Below, piece after piece: positions 24,841 to 33,700 of a stretch of DNA of 64,000 nt; positions within the stretch are counted from its first letter, which is position 1, and every line of letters starts with the position of its first letter. Location: assembly GCA_963793645.1 (NCBI GenBank), contig CAWCAW010000001.1, positions 1 through 64,000 of the forward strand, written 5' to 3'. A model generated the notes under the pieces. The model was not told the DNA's origin. It worked only from the letters and a program-made list of their open reading frames with translations, and did no database searches. The DNA comes from CAWCAW01 sp963793645 (lineage in GTDB: Bacteria > Actinomycetota > Acidimicrobiia > Acidimicrobiales > UBA8190). The position numbers and the translations under genes were made by a program.

Positions 24841-24889
24841 CGCCCCTGTGCCGGAGGACAGCCGATGGCCGTCCTCCGGCACAGGGGCG
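24841..24889 (-). terminator. Strong hairpin between the GHKL gene and the dnd unit
   Basis: A 19-bp perfect stem (24841-24859 with 24871-24889, arms reading CGCCCCTGTGCCGGAGGAC) closes an 11-nt loop. It lies 22 bp after the stop of the leftward GHKL ATPase gene. The T-tract is weak (TCTTCCC), as often in high-GC bacteria. It separates the GHKL/GIY-YIG/HTH operon from the RHH-DndDEC operon. Confidence 0.75.
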
Positions 24890-24910
24890 AAGATCGGGGC
24901 CCGTCTTGGA

Positions 24911-26688
24911 CTAGTCCAAAACGTCCTTTACCTTGCCGAGGAGATAGTTGGCGAAGTTGCCCCACCAGCCTCTCAGCTCGTTGTATTGCTCATCTGGGTC
25001 CTCGTGCATGGATTCGGCCTTGGCATAGGCGATGAACAACAAAGTCACAGCCTCGGCCGCCCGCCTCGCCACCTGCACCGAGTCTTCGCCCGTGACCGTC
25101 TCGGGATCCGACTGTGCGAGCGACCGCAGCGGTGCGTACACCTCCTGGTAGAAGCGATGACGGGTGTTGAGGCGGATGATGGTGGTCTTGCCCGCGTGCA
25201 CGATCTCGAAGAGCTGGTCGCCGGGCCAGTCGACACTCTCAACCACATACGGCAGGGCGCGTATTCGCTCGATGTAAGACTCGCGTTCTTCGGGCTCGGT
25301 CTTGCCGACATCGGTCGCCAGGTTCTCGAATGCCTCTTCAGCGTCGGTTTCCGGGTCCGGTTCGACCCGGCTCTTCGGCATCGTGGCGTTGGCATCGGCG
25401 ACCGCTTCGTTGACGGCTGAGTGCTCACCCTTCTGCTCGTCGGTTGTCCGGCCAGCCTGGCGCCAGTGGTCATCGATGAGCTTTCTTGCCTTGCTGATCT
25501 CACCCTTGAGTACATTGCGGAGTGCGACACGCATGTCGTCGTTGGGCTCGGCACCGCGCTTGACGTTTCGAACGCCCATCATGGCGTCGAGATCGGGGTC
25601 GAAGCGCACTTCAACACCGATCCAGCGATCCTTGTCCTGGACCCGACTGTCGAAGATACGGGGCACGTTGGTGTAGCTGATCTCGCGTCCCTTCCGGAGG
25701 AAGCTGATCGTTCCTTCGTTGTCGGGAACCCTCAGCTTCTCGCGAGGGTGTCCCCACCCCTACCGCACGTCCGGAGAGCCTCTGGCGGGTACACGGTGAC
25801 CGCCACGTGGATATGACTTTTGCCGACAGGGACGTCGTCGTCGAACACAACAGTCGCTGGGAAGTGGGTCTTGCGGTTCTTATCCTTCTCCCACTTCTCC
25901 CGGCCCCCTGGGTACTCGCGGGCGGCCTGATCGGCGAGCACCTTGTCCGCAAAGGTCTTGTCCAGCCGGAAGGTGGGGTCATGCGGGAGAAGGTCGAGGA
26001 CCGTGCCCGCGTGCTGAAGCCGGATGTTGATCCCTCCGTGAAGCTGCTCGCGGAAGATGCGCGCTAGCTCCTTGGCAATCTCGTTGTGAAGCTCGCCCGG
26101 TTGGTGGGCACCCTGGCCATCAGCCAGCTTGTCTATGTTGCTCCAGACGACCATGGTCCCAGTTCCAGCTGGGAACAACGCCGCCAGATCGTCGGGCAGC
26201 TGTACGTCGTCAGGGGCCAGGATGCTCGCGATCTCCCCGCGTTCTTCGGCGACCTCGATGGCGTCCAGATCAAGGTCGACGTGACGGACCGGCCCGCCCT
26301 TGGAATCGCGACTCCAGGCATCGATGCGAGTAGCGAAGTTCAGGGCGGCGGTCGTCGCCCCTACCCCGTACTTGCCGATGGTGTCGTTGCGCATGTAGCG
26401 GGTCGAGTAGCCGATCTGCAGGTAGTGGTGCAGCACTTCCTCGGTCATGCCGGTGCCGTCGTCCACAACAGCGATCCGATCCACGGCCTTGCGCTTGCGG
26501 TCGACGGGTACTTCACGCATGTCGATGACGATGGTGTTGGCGTCCGCCTCCAGTGCATTGTCAATTACCTCGCCAAGTGCCGCGGCAAGGCTGAAACCCG
26601 AGTCTCGCATCGACTTCAGCGCGCGTCCTACGACAAACGGAGAGACTGACGTAGGGATCGCGTTAGGGGAAAGAGCGGTGACAGTCAT
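24911..26688 (-). CDS. GHKL ATPase (MutL/Hsp90-like), frameshifted as sequenced
   Basis: About 592 aa if read through one frameshift. Residues 1-318 (25732-26688) contain the GHKL ATP-binding fold: FSLAAALGEVIDNALEADA (N-box), AVVDDGTGMTEE (G1), IGKYGVGATTAALNF (G2) and GTGTMVVWSNID. At about 25740 the frame ends (GGDTLARS), while the protein plainly continues one frame over with EKLRVPDNEGTISFLRKGRE and SYTNVPRIFDSRVQDKDRW to 24911. A missing base near 25740 would restore it. This family occurs with nuclease-rich defence loci in actinobacteria. It lies upstream of the dnd unit and is followed by a strong terminator. Confidence 0.75.
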
Positions 26689-26706
26689 GGTAATTCTCCA
26701 ATCAAT

Positions 26707-27117
26707 TCAGGCGGCGTTGATCGCCGCGGTTGGGATACAGAAGGGACAAGGAATAGCTAGGTCATAGGTGGCTGGGTGGATCAGGTTGGCCAGTTCGATT
26801 CCGTCTCGGCGGTAGCGATGCCACCAGTAGCACTCGAGCAAGTAGGCACCTCTGGGGCCGTCGGCCACCGCCGCGGTGAAATGGGTCGCTTTCTTCCGCA
26901 GTGGATGACCCAACAGACGGCGTCGGAGGCACTGGTCCGACCGCCCGACGTACACCGGGCGACCAGTGCGGTCGAGGAGCAGGTACGAGCCGGGCTGACC
27001 AACGGGCAATGATGCAGTGATGTGCCGGGACGTGAACGGGAATGAGAAACGCGTCGGCCCCTCGCTTGCCGGCAGGGCGGTCAGCACTCGCCCCCGAGCC
27101 CACGGATCCGAAGTCAC
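26707..27117 (-). CDS. GIY-YIG nuclease domain protein
   Basis: 136 aa. GSYLLLDRTGRPVYVGRSDQCLRRRLLGHPLR is a good GIY-YIG core (SYLLL, YVGRS, catalytic Arg in RRRLLGH), and YLLECYWWHRY with the following NLIHP supplies the late Glu and Asn/Pro. CPFC near the C-terminus may bind metal. The gene start overlaps the HTH gene stop by 4 bp (27114-27117) and it lies 18 bp before the GHKL gene, so these three genes form one unit. The combination suggests a nuclease controlled by the GHKL ATPase. Confidence 0.72.
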   Translation of the reverse strand: MTSDPWARGRVLTALPASEGPTRFSFPFTSRHITASLPVGQPGSYLLLDRTGRPVYVGRSDQCLRRRLLGHPLRKKATHFTAAVADGPRGAYLLECYWWHRYRRDGIELANLIHPATYDLAIPCPFCIPTAAINAA

Positions 27118-27671
27118 GCTGCCGCCGCAGTTGCCAGGAGCCGATTGACCTCGAGCCGTAGTTGGACGGTGCAGCGGTCGACCGTGCTACGCGAGATGCC
27201 CTGGTCGGCCGCGATCGAGCTCGCTGGCTGGTCGGCGAGCAGGCCAGCCAGCACTCCAGCCGCGAACACTCCGGGCCCCCGATCGCTCGGATGGCCGAGT
27301 TCGCGTGCAGTCTCGCGGGCACACATGATCCCTTCGGGTGTGATCTGGTGGTACGGCTCAACCAATCTGTCACCCCCTTCTTCTTCGTCCGTCGGGGGTG
27401 CCGAGGCCGAGGCCGGCAGCATGAGGCGCGACATGGCGACTGGCCGCTGACGGGCCGCCTGGCGGCGGAGGAAGCGGGCACGCCGGACAGCATCATGACG
27501 CCGGTGCTGAGGCTGGCTACTCGTGATCCGGCCGTCGAGGAGCAGCGTGATCGCGTCCTCGAGGTCTCGGGCACGAGGGCTGCCGGGCCGACGCTCCTCG
27601 ATGGCGGCCAGCTCGTCGTAGAGCTGCCCGATGACACCCCAGTCAGGGGTTTGGGGGGTGGAATCACCCAT
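27114..27671 (-). CDS. HTH DNA-binding protein
   Basis: 185 aa, first gene of the leftward HTH-GIY-YIG-GHKL unit. N-terminal half is helical and charged (LYDELAAIEERRPGSPRARDLEDAITLLLDGRI). The C-terminal half has a HTH of sigma-4/TFIIB-like look: GPGVFAAGVLAGLLADQPASSIAADQGISRSTVDRCTVQLR. The link region EEEGGDRLVEP is acidic. A regulator or DNA-binding subunit for the operon is likely. The segment up to the integrase end is non-coding and may hold its promoter. Confidence 0.55.
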   Translation of the reverse strand: MGDSTPQTPDWGVIGQLYDELAAIEERRPGSPRARDLEDAITLLLDGRITSSQPQHRRHDAVRRARFLRRQAARQRPVAMSRLMLPASASAPPTDEEEGGDRLVEPYHQITPEGIMCARETARELGHPSDRGPGVFAAGVLAGLLADQPASSIAADQGISRSTVDRCTVQLRLEVNRLLATAAAA

Positions 27672-27917
27672 ATTTTGTCCTCTCTTGGTCCCGACCGCCC
27701 TTGCGTGACGTCCGAGCCTTGGTGAGTGGTATTGGTTGAGTGCCCACCTAATCGACGATCCTGCTGCCAGGAATGAAGACCAGGTGGGTCAAAGTGTAGG
27801 GCAGCGCTGCCGCCCTGTCCCGGAACCTTCAGTGTCAAAGACGCCGTTACCTACTACTGCATCTGAGAGAGCGCCTTTTCGTCAGAAAGTCGCGGCCGGA
27901 TCCGGCCAAGCGTCCGG
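27672..27917. other. Non-coding gap between HTH gene and integrase
   Basis: 246 bp without a convincing gene. It probably carries the leftward promoter of the HTH-GIY-YIG-GHKL unit near 27672-27760 and the 3' trailer of the integrase gene. I looked for a tRNA 3' end or a core direct repeat that could be an attachment site and saw none; the element ends are therefore not located. Confidence 0.4.
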
Positions 27918-30266
27918 TCAGGACCGTGTCGAGAGCCAGATCCGCAGGCTGCTCACCGCTATCTCGAGCTTCTTGGTGGAGGTCACCTGTTCGAGCACAC
28001 CGGTGCGTATCAAGTCCGTGATCTCCCCCCGAGGTAGGCCGGCGTATCGGACGACCTCATCGATGGCAATCGTGCCGGACCTGGTGCCCCGCCTGTCCAA
28101 CCAGCAAACATCGACAGAAGTCCTGGTCACGAATCGAGAACCGGAGGAGTCGGTTTCCGGATCGACCTCGATCTGACCGGTCCGAGACAGCAGTGCAGCC
28201 GTGCTCAGCGCCACCCTCAGTGCTCGAGCGGCGGCGGCGAGCTTGATCGACCGGCGATGGAGGGCTTGGATGCGCTGGTGCTCGACCCGGAGAGCATCCG
28301 CGGCCTCGTGGGTCAGCTGGTACTCGTGGTTGCCGGGGCGCTGTTCTGCTTCGAGGCCAAGGCGGCGGAGCATGTTGTAGGCCTCGTGGTAGCGGAGGCC
28401 GAGGTCCTGGGCCAGGTCGGGAAGGAGGAACTGTCCGGCGAGGCGGTCTCTGAGCTGCCAGATGTCGGAGAGGCGGGCGTGGCGGCGGGGTACGCCGGTG
28501 GCGTCAGGCACGGCGACGGTGGGGATGGTCCCGTCGGTCATCCAGCGGCGCGCGGTGGTCGGGTAGATGTCCAGCTCGGCGGCGACGCGTTGGGCGTCGC
28601 ACATTGGGTCGTCGGCGTTGCCGGGCTCGACGAGCCATCCGGCGGCGGCGAGGGTGGCATCGATGTGGTCGGCCCGAGCGAGGGTGGGGTTGGCAGTGCC
28701 CCAGTGGACGCGCCGGATGGTGGGGGTCATGAGGCCGCCGATGGTGATGGCGATGTTGTGGTCGAGGATCTCGGCGACTTTGGCGAGGGGGGCGACGTCG
28801 GGGTGATCGAGCGTGTAAATGCGCCCGAAGACGTCCTCTCCGGCGCGATGTCCCATGAAGCGCCGCCGCACCGCGTCTTCGATACCGGCGGACCAAGCCA
28901 GGTCGGTGGCGCAACTCTTCCGGAGCAGGTGGGTGGAGACACTGAAGCCGAGGTGGTCGCTGGAGATCTGTTCGGCCGTGGCGGCTTCGTCGAAGGCGTG
29001 GCGGTAGGCGTGCTGGCCTGAGCGGTTGGGAGTCTGGAGGCCGGGAATGAGACGGGCGGTCGTGTCGATGTAGCCGGTGTCGGGGTCAGTGTGGAACGCA
29101 TCGATGGCCACACGGAACAGCTCCATCAACTTGGGCGGCACGACCAGGACCCGCGAGCCGGCCGCTGTCTTGAGGGTGGGCTTATACGGGACGGCGACGA
29201 TCTGGCCGTGGTCGTCGCGGACGGTGAAAGTCCGCCCTCCTTGGCCCTGGACGGCGAGTAGGCCCGTGTCACCGACGTCGACGACATCGCCGACGGTGAT
29301 CCCGAAGGCCTCGGAGATGCGCAGGCCCATAATGCGCTGGATCCAGAGGGCCAACTGGTGCACCGGGTGCAGGTGGGAAGCGAGACCGGCGCATTCGCCG
29401 AGCGTCAGCGGTCGGGTCTGGCCACCTCGGGGCGCGTTGCGGGCGGCGGCCTTGTCAGCGAGGGGCGCGTCGAGGCCTTCGGTCGGGTCGAAGCCAGGCG
29501 GGAAGAGACCGTTGGCCCGAGCGAAGGCGAGGATCCGGCGCAGCACCCACAGGGCGTCGGCGACGTACCCCTGTGAGAGCCCGACTGGTGCTTTCGATCT
29601 GGTGGTGATGGCGGCGACCGCGGCGACAGGGACGCGAACTTGTCCCGAGTGGTCGCGGTAGGCGCCGGGAAGCTGACCGGCCCGCCAACGTCGGCGCACG
29701 GTCGGCAGGCTGACACCCGCCGCTTCGGCGGCCTCAGCCAGGCCCAGCTCGCCGTCCCCACCATCACTGCTCGTCCGGGGCAACCAACCGGACGACTTGC
29801 CGGTGCCGTCGGGCCGGTCGCGGCCGACGAGTCGTAGGAGCCATTCGTGTGCCATGAGATAGGAGACGTCGGTGATGGTGGTCGTGCGGGGCGCGAACCA
29901 AGGGACGAGGTGCCCCTCGACGATGCGCCGGACCCGCTCGGCCCGTTCCGGTCCACCGCGCCGCAGGTCTTCGTACGCTGCGTTCATCCAGGCGCGGGCA
30001 ACCGACGCTATGTCGGGCTGGATACGGAGCGGCTCGGGTTGTGCGGGGGCTTTCCGCGATGTCCGCGTCTTGGTTCGGAACCGGTTCGGGTCGGGCAGGG
30101 GAGATCCATGGTGGACGGCGGCGACGGCCTGCGCGAGCCAGGATCGGGCGTCGGACTCAGCCACGAACGACTCATGTCGGCGACGGGAGGAGCCCCGGGC
30201 CTCGGGGACGCTCACCCACCACAGGCCTTGGTAGGAGCGCAGCGACCCGGTGAGCGGCCGGCCCAT
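27918..30266 (-). CDS. Tyrosine recombinase/integrase with extra HTH modules
   Basis: 782 aa, about twice the usual length. The catalytic core is intact: Arg316 in GLRISEA, His446 and Arg449 in STHLLRKS, His473 in MGHRAGEDV and the nucleophile Tyr484 in GRIYTLDH. The SAM-like DNA-binding region (100-250) is interrupted at about 172-222 by a MerR/excisionase-type HTH (LGLAEAAEAAGVSLPTVRRR). After the core come at least three more DNA-binding modules, at 553-605 (CDAQRVAAELDIYPTTARRW), 612-665 and 730-780. It lies downstream of an excisionase-like gene and next to the conjugation module, so it should integrate the island. Confidence 0.9.
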   Translation of the reverse strand: MGRPLTGSLRSYQGLWWVSVPEARGSSRRRHESFVAESDARSWLAQAVAAVHHGSPLPDPNRFRTKTRTSRKAPAQPEPLRIQPDIASVARAWMNAAYEDLRRGGPERAERVRRIVEGHLVPWFAPRTTTITDVSYLMAHEWLLRLVGRDRPDGTGKSSGWLPRTSSDGGDGELGLAEAAEAAGVSLPTVRRRWRAGQLPGAYRDHSGQVRVPVAAVAAITTRSKAPVGLSQGYVADALWVLRRILAFARANGLFPPGFDPTEGLDAPLADKAAARNAPRGGQTRPLTLGECAGLASHLHPVHQLALWIQRIMGLRISEAFGITVGDVVDVGDTGLLAVQGQGGRTFTVRDDHGQIVAVPYKPTLKTAAGSRVLVVPPKLMELFRVAIDAFHTDPDTGYIDTTARLIPGLQTPNRSGQHAYRHAFDEAATAEQISSDHLGFSVSTHLLRKSCATDLAWSAGIEDAVRRRFMGHRAGEDVFGRIYTLDHPDVAPLAKVAEILDHNIAITIGGLMTPTIRRVHWGTANPTLARADHIDATLAAAGWLVEPGNADDPMCDAQRVAAELDIYPTTARRWMTDGTIPTVAVPDATGVPRRHARLSDIWQLRDRLAGQFLLPDLAQDLGLRYHEAYNMLRRLGLEAEQRPGNHEYQLTHEAADALRVEHQRIQALHRRSIKLAAAARALRVALSTAALLSRTGQIEVDPETDSSGSRFVTRTSVDVCWLDRRGTRSGTIAIDEVVRYAGLPRGEITDLIRTGVLEQVTSTKKLEIAVSSLRIWLSTRS

Positions 30267-30757
30267 CAGGCAGCCACTCGCTTGGCCAATGTCTCGATGG
30301 TGAGACGGAGGAAGCGCAGCTCGTCGTCCTGGCGGGCGACGAGCTCTTCCAGGCCGGCGATCCGGGCCTCGGCCCGGGCCAGCTCGACGGGAGCGGGCTC
30401 GACGGACCCCACCGGTATGGCCGACTCCGCGCCGGTCGCTGGACCGTCGATCTGCTCGGACGGCTGGTAGAGGCCGGTGACGACCAGGTCATCGAAGGGG
30501 ATCATCCAGCGGCCGTTATCGAGGCGTGCATTGGGGAACCGGCCCGAGCGCCGCGCCCGAACAATGGTGTCGCGGCTGCAGCCGGCCAGCCGGGCGGCCT
30601 CCATCTGGCTGAGGCGCCTTTCGGTCACTGGGTCCGTGGCGTCCGGCCCGAGGCGGTCGCGGTGGCGGATGTCGACACCGGGCGACCTGGCGCAGCCGCC
30701 GGCTGATCTCGACGCCCTGCGCCGGTGTCGGTGGCCGATCCCAGTTGTCGGGGGCAT
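30266..30757 (-). CDS. Excisionase-like HTH protein with coiled-coil tail
   Basis: 163 aa from the ATG at 30757, which has GGAGGA upstream. LSQMEAARLAGCSRDTIVRARRSGRFPNARLDNGRWMIPFDDLV is a MerR/Xis-type HTH with wing; the C-terminal part (ELARAEARIAGLEELVARQDDELRFLRLTIETLAKRV) is a coiled coil for dimerisation. Its stop abuts the integrase start (TGATG), typical for a directionality factor or integrase regulator. The N-terminal 40 residues are basic and low in complexity. Confidence 0.72.
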   Translation of the reverse strand: MPPTTGIGHRHRRRASRSAGGCARSPGVDIRHRDRLGPDATDPVTERRLSQMEAARLAGCSRDTIVRARRSGRFPNARLDNGRWMIPFDDLVVTGLYQPSEQIDGPATGAESAIPVGSVEPAPVELARAEARIAGLEELVARQDDELRFLRLTIETLAKRVAA

Positions 30758-30779
30758 TGCCGTTCCTCCGTGTCGTATC

Positions 30780-30806
30780 GCCGGCCCCCGCCCTTCGGGG
30801 ACCGGC
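30780..30806 (-). terminator. Hairpin after the first methyltransferase gene
   Basis: An 11-bp stem (one G-T pair) with a 5-nt loop at 30780-30806, between the methyltransferase stop at 30897 and the excisionase-like start at 30757. No clear T-run, so a terminator or attenuator role is only probable. Confidence 0.45.
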
Positions 30807-30896
30807 ACCTCGGAGGAGGCCTCAACCAGGCGCTGCAAGTCAAGGCCTTGGGCGTGTTTCCCGAAAGAGGCGCCGACGGAGGTCGCCTGCCCGGCC

Positions 30897-31808
30897 TCAC
30901 GCTGCCCTCTTGGCTATTGCTCGGTCACCAGCGGCGGGGAGGCCAAGAACCGCTGGCTCCGCCCCGACATCGGGCGGGCGCCGGAAGACGAGGAAATCCT
31001 CATGGGCGGTGACGAGGCGTGGGATGCCGGCAGCTCGAGCCTTTCGGACCTGTTCGAGGGCGAAGAACGAGGCGCGGGGCACGAGCCGGTCGTCGCGCAG
31101 TCCGGCCAGGAGGGCCACGTTGCGCTCGTAGAGGATGAGCCCGGCCTCCTCGCCGACTCTGACCATTGCGCCGGGCAGGTCGATGAGTTGGCCGGCGTGC
31201 CACCACGGCCGGACGGTCATGGCCAGGAATCCGCCTGGGCGAAGCAGGCAGGCGCACCCCGTGAGAATCGTGCGCATGGCTTCGAGCAGCCCGGTGAGGC
31301 CGACGTGGGCCAGGTTGGCCGGATCGGTGGAATACCGATTGTGGGACTTGGCGATGCCCTGACCCGGCCGGGCGGTGACCTGGCCATGCAGCGACGGCCC
31401 ATAGGGCGGGCTGGTGAGCACCAGGGCGACGAGGCCCCGCACCGCGGGGTCAACGACGGTCGTGACATGCCGGGCGTCACCGCAGACCACCTCGCCGTGC
31501 CCCGTCCCCCCCTGGGTGCGGGCGTGGACAATGTTGGCCCGGGCGAGCTCGGCCCACTGCGGCTCGTACTCGACGCCGATGGCATCGCGACCGAGGTGGA
31601 CCGCTTCAACGAGGGTCGAGCCGATGCCGGCCATCGGGTCGAGGACCAAGTCGCCGGGCTTGGTGTAGGTGGCGATAGCCCGGGTGGCGATGGCGGGGAG
31701 CATCTTGGCCGGGTGGTGCCCGGAGATCTCGACGTAGCGGCCTGCGCGTTGGGCGTGGGCGTTGCGTTGGGCGGTGGGCCACACCGAGAGGGGAAGGTCA
31801 GCGGGCAT
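30897..31808 (-). CDS. DNA methyltransferase (N4-cytosine/N6-adenine type), copy 1
   Basis: 303 aa from the ATG at 31808. Motif I is GDLVLDPMAGIGSTLVEAV and precedes the catalytic motif IV TSPPYGPS, the order of gamma/alpha-class amino-methyltransferases; SPPY favours N4-cytosine but does not exclude N6-adenine. LLRPGGFLAMTVRPWWH is the conserved strand-5 region. The target-recognition part must be small. It overlaps the upstream paralogue by 11 bp. Solitary methyltransferases in conjugative islands usually protect the incoming DNA from host restriction. Confidence 0.85.
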   Translation of the reverse strand: MPADLPLSVWPTAQRNAHAQRAGRYVEISGHHPAKMLPAIATRAIATYTKPGDLVLDPMAGIGSTLVEAVHLGRDAIGVEYEPQWAELARANIVHARTQGGTGHGEVVCGDARHVTTVVDPAVRGLVALVLTSPPYGPSLHGQVTARPGQGIAKSHNRYSTDPANLAHVGLTGLLEAMRTILTGCACLLRPGGFLAMTVRPWWHAGQLIDLPGAMVRVGEEAGLILYERNVALLAGLRDDRLVPRASFFALEQVRKARAAGIPRLVTAHEDFLVFRRPPDVGAEPAVLGLPAAGDRAIAKRAA

Positions 31809-32691
31809 GGGCGGTCTCCGAGGGGGTTGTGGTGCGGATGAACGAGGTGACGTCTTCGTGGGCGACGAGGTGAGCGGGTTCGCCGCGCTGGCGGGCGTGG
31901 CGGAGCTGGGTGGCCTGCCAGTAGGAGGGGCGCGGGGCGAGGTCGCCGTTGCGGATCGCCGCGTGCAGCGCGATGACGTGGCCGAGATAGGAAAACCCGG
32001 CCCGTGTGGCGAGATCGACGGTGAGCCCAGCCAGGTCGAGCATGCGGCCCTTGCGCCGGGTGTTCTTGGTGACGACGACGAGTCGGCCACCAGGTCGCAA
32101 CACCGCATGGCAGGCGGCGAAGATCTCGGCCATCGCCGCGGTGTAGGCGTTGCCGCGGGCGTGGCCAATGTTGGCCCGGTTGGTCGAGTAGTTGAGGGTG
32201 TCGGACGGGCAGAGCCGGCCGCCGGCCAGCCAGGCCGGCTTGTCGATCACCCCGGCGTCGCACGCATACGGCGGGGAGGTGACGATCAGGTCGACCTTCC
32301 CGGTGTGGGTACCCAAGATCTCGGCGAGGTGGCGGGCGTCGCCGTGGCGAACCTCGGCTCGGCGGCGTTGCTTGCCGGCCAGCAGTGGTCGAGGTTCTCC
32401 TCGGCCAGGGCGACCCAGCGCTCTTCGAGCTCCACTCCGATGGCGCGCCGGTCGAGCAGGGCGGCCTCGACAGCGGTGGTGCCGATCCCGGCCAGGGGGT
32501 CGACGACAAGTGCGCCGGGGTCGGAGTATTCGGTGACGATGCGCCGGGCGAGCTCGGGGAGCATCTTGCCCGGATGGCGCGGCGCAGTCCGGCAGGTAGC
32601 GGCCGGCGCGCTGCCACTGGGCAGTGGTCTGGGCCACCGGCCAGATGGCCAGCGGCACGGTCGGGGTGGAGCGAGTGTGGTGGATGGTCAT
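31798..32691 (-). CDS. DNA methyltransferase, copy 2, with two compensating frameshifts
   Basis: Paralogue of the next gene, expected 297 aa from the ATG at 32691. It starts PLAIWPVAQTTAQWQRAGRYL in one frame, continues HPGKMLPELARRIVTEYSDPGALVVDPLAGIGTTAVEAALLDRRA in the next between about 32580 and 32382, then returns to the first frame at LLAGKQRRRAEVRHGDARHLAE and TSPPYACDAG. The displaced part includes the SAM-binding motif, so as sequenced the enzyme would be inactive. One inserted base near 32580 and one lost base near 32382 explain both shifts and keep the total length a multiple of three. Sequencing error or recent decay are both possible. Confidence 0.72.
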   Translation of the reverse strand: MTIHHTRSTPTVPLAIWPVAQTTAQWQRAGRYLPDCAAPSGQDAPRARPAHRHRILRPRRTCRRPPGRDRHHRCRGRPARPARHRSGARRALGRPGRGEPRPLLAGKQRRRAEVRHGDARHLAEILGTHTGKVDLIVTSPPYACDAGVIDKPAWLAGGRLCPSDTLNYSTNRANIGHARGNAYTAAMAEIFAACHAVLRPGGRLVVVTKNTRRKGRMLDLAGLTVDLATRAGFSYLGHVIALHAAIRNGDLAPRPSYWQATQLRHARQRGEPAHLVAHEDVTSFIRTTTPSETAHAR

Positions 32692-32889
32692 GGGCGGCCC
32701 ACGACCGGACAAGCGTCAGCTATAGAACAAGGGATTGGCCCTTCCTTTTGGACAATCTCCTCCGATTGAGGCTCCCCTTATTCGCCTCTCCACCCCGGGG
32801 AAATGGGGCCGTCTTTGGCCTTGAGGTGCTCGGCGAGGTCGAGGTAGGTCCTTCGAGACCGAAGTGAACTCGACCAGGAAGGAGCCACC

Positions 32890-33390
32890 ATGGCCCGCCC
32901 CCAGCACATCTCCGACGACACGATCACGACGGCCCTCACCGCCGCCGGGGAGGCGACCGCAGCCGAGGTTGCCAGTGTCCTCGGCATGGGCCAGTCCACC
33001 GCGGCCAAACGCCTGGCCGCCCTCGAAGGCGCCGGGGCGGTCCGGCGCCATCCGGGAGGCCGGCTGAACGGGACCCGGGTGGCGGACCGCTGGTCGGTCT
33101 CCGCCGAACCGGGGGGCGGCGAAAACGCAGCCACCGCCGAGACTGCCGCACCCGAGCCGGCCGAGCCGTCTGCCGCTGGCGAGCGCCTGGGGCGGGGGGC
33201 ACTCGGGACCCTGGTGCGCGAGTACCTGGCGGCACACCGCGACGAGGACCTCGGGCCCACCCAGGTGGGCAAGGCACTCGGCCGTTCCCAGGGGGCGGTG
33301 TCCAACGCCTTGTCGCGCCTGGAGGCGGCCGGCGAGGCTCGGCTGGTGAGCATCACTCCCCGCCGGTACCGCATCGTCTCCGACCGCTAG
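32890..33390 (+). CDS. Double winged-helix DNA-binding protein
   Basis: 166 aa; AAGGAG lies 7 nt before the ATG. Two winged-helix units: ISDDTITTALTAAGEATAAEVASVLGMGQSTAAKRLAALEGAGAVRRH near the N-terminus, and LGTLVREYLAAHRDEDLGPTQVGKALGRSQGAVSNALSRLEAAGEARLVS at the C-terminus, separated by an Ala/Pro/Glu-rich linker. It is the first rightward gene of the conjugation module and immediately precedes a repeat-rich non-coding segment, so it is a candidate regulator or relaxosome-accessory protein binding there. Confidence 0.72.
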   Translation: MARPQHISDDTITTALTAAGEATAAEVASVLGMGQSTAAKRLAALEGAGAVRRHPGGRLNGTRVADRWSVSAEPGGGENAATAETAAPEPAEPSAAGERLGRGALGTLVREYLAAHRDEDLGPTQVGKALGRSQGAVSNALSRLEAAGEARLVSITPRRYRIVSDR

Positions 33391-33458
33391 CTGCCGCCCG
33401 GTCGGCCGGGCCCCCGCGGCCAGGAGGGTGAGCGAGAGCCTCGCCGACCTAGGAGCGC

Positions 33459-33700
33459 CGACTCCCCCACATCTGGGGGAGTCGACTTCTCGGACTCCCT
33501 GAAGGGCGCGCCGCCAGGCTCTCCGAGGAATTTTTTTTCCGGGCGGTCCGTGGCTGTCGAGTGTCGGACTACCCCGCGCCCGCTCGCGACTACCCCGCGC
33601 CGTTGACCAGGGATAACGCGTCGAGAGTGGTTCGACTCCCCCGCGACTCCCCCGGATTCGGGGCAGTCCCCCGGCCGGGCCGGTTGGGGATAATTCGGGG
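33459..33700. repeat. Repeat-rich non-coding segment: candidate oriT or replication origin
   Basis: No gene lies between 33390 and 33758. At 33459-33484 an 11-bp perfect inverted repeat (CGACTCCCCCA, loop CATC) forms a stable hairpin. Two direct repeats GACTACCCCGCGCC follow at 33567-33580 and 33588-33601 (21-bp spacing), then GACTCCCCCG at 33634 and 33645 (11-bp spacing) and AGTCCCCCGG at about 33665. An 8-T tract is at 33532-33539. Iteron-like spacing on helical-turn multiples and an adjoining hairpin are what oriT or iteron origins look like; no relaxase gene is recognised here to confirm. Confidence 0.5.

Noticed and set aside
27672..27917. Attachment site or tRNA end next to the integrase
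   Set aside because: No tRNA-like fold or long direct repeat elsewhere in the window was found.
28257..29021. 254-aa Gly/Val-rich open frame on the + strand
   Set aside because: Shadow of the integrase gene; repetitive GVGG composition and no start signal.
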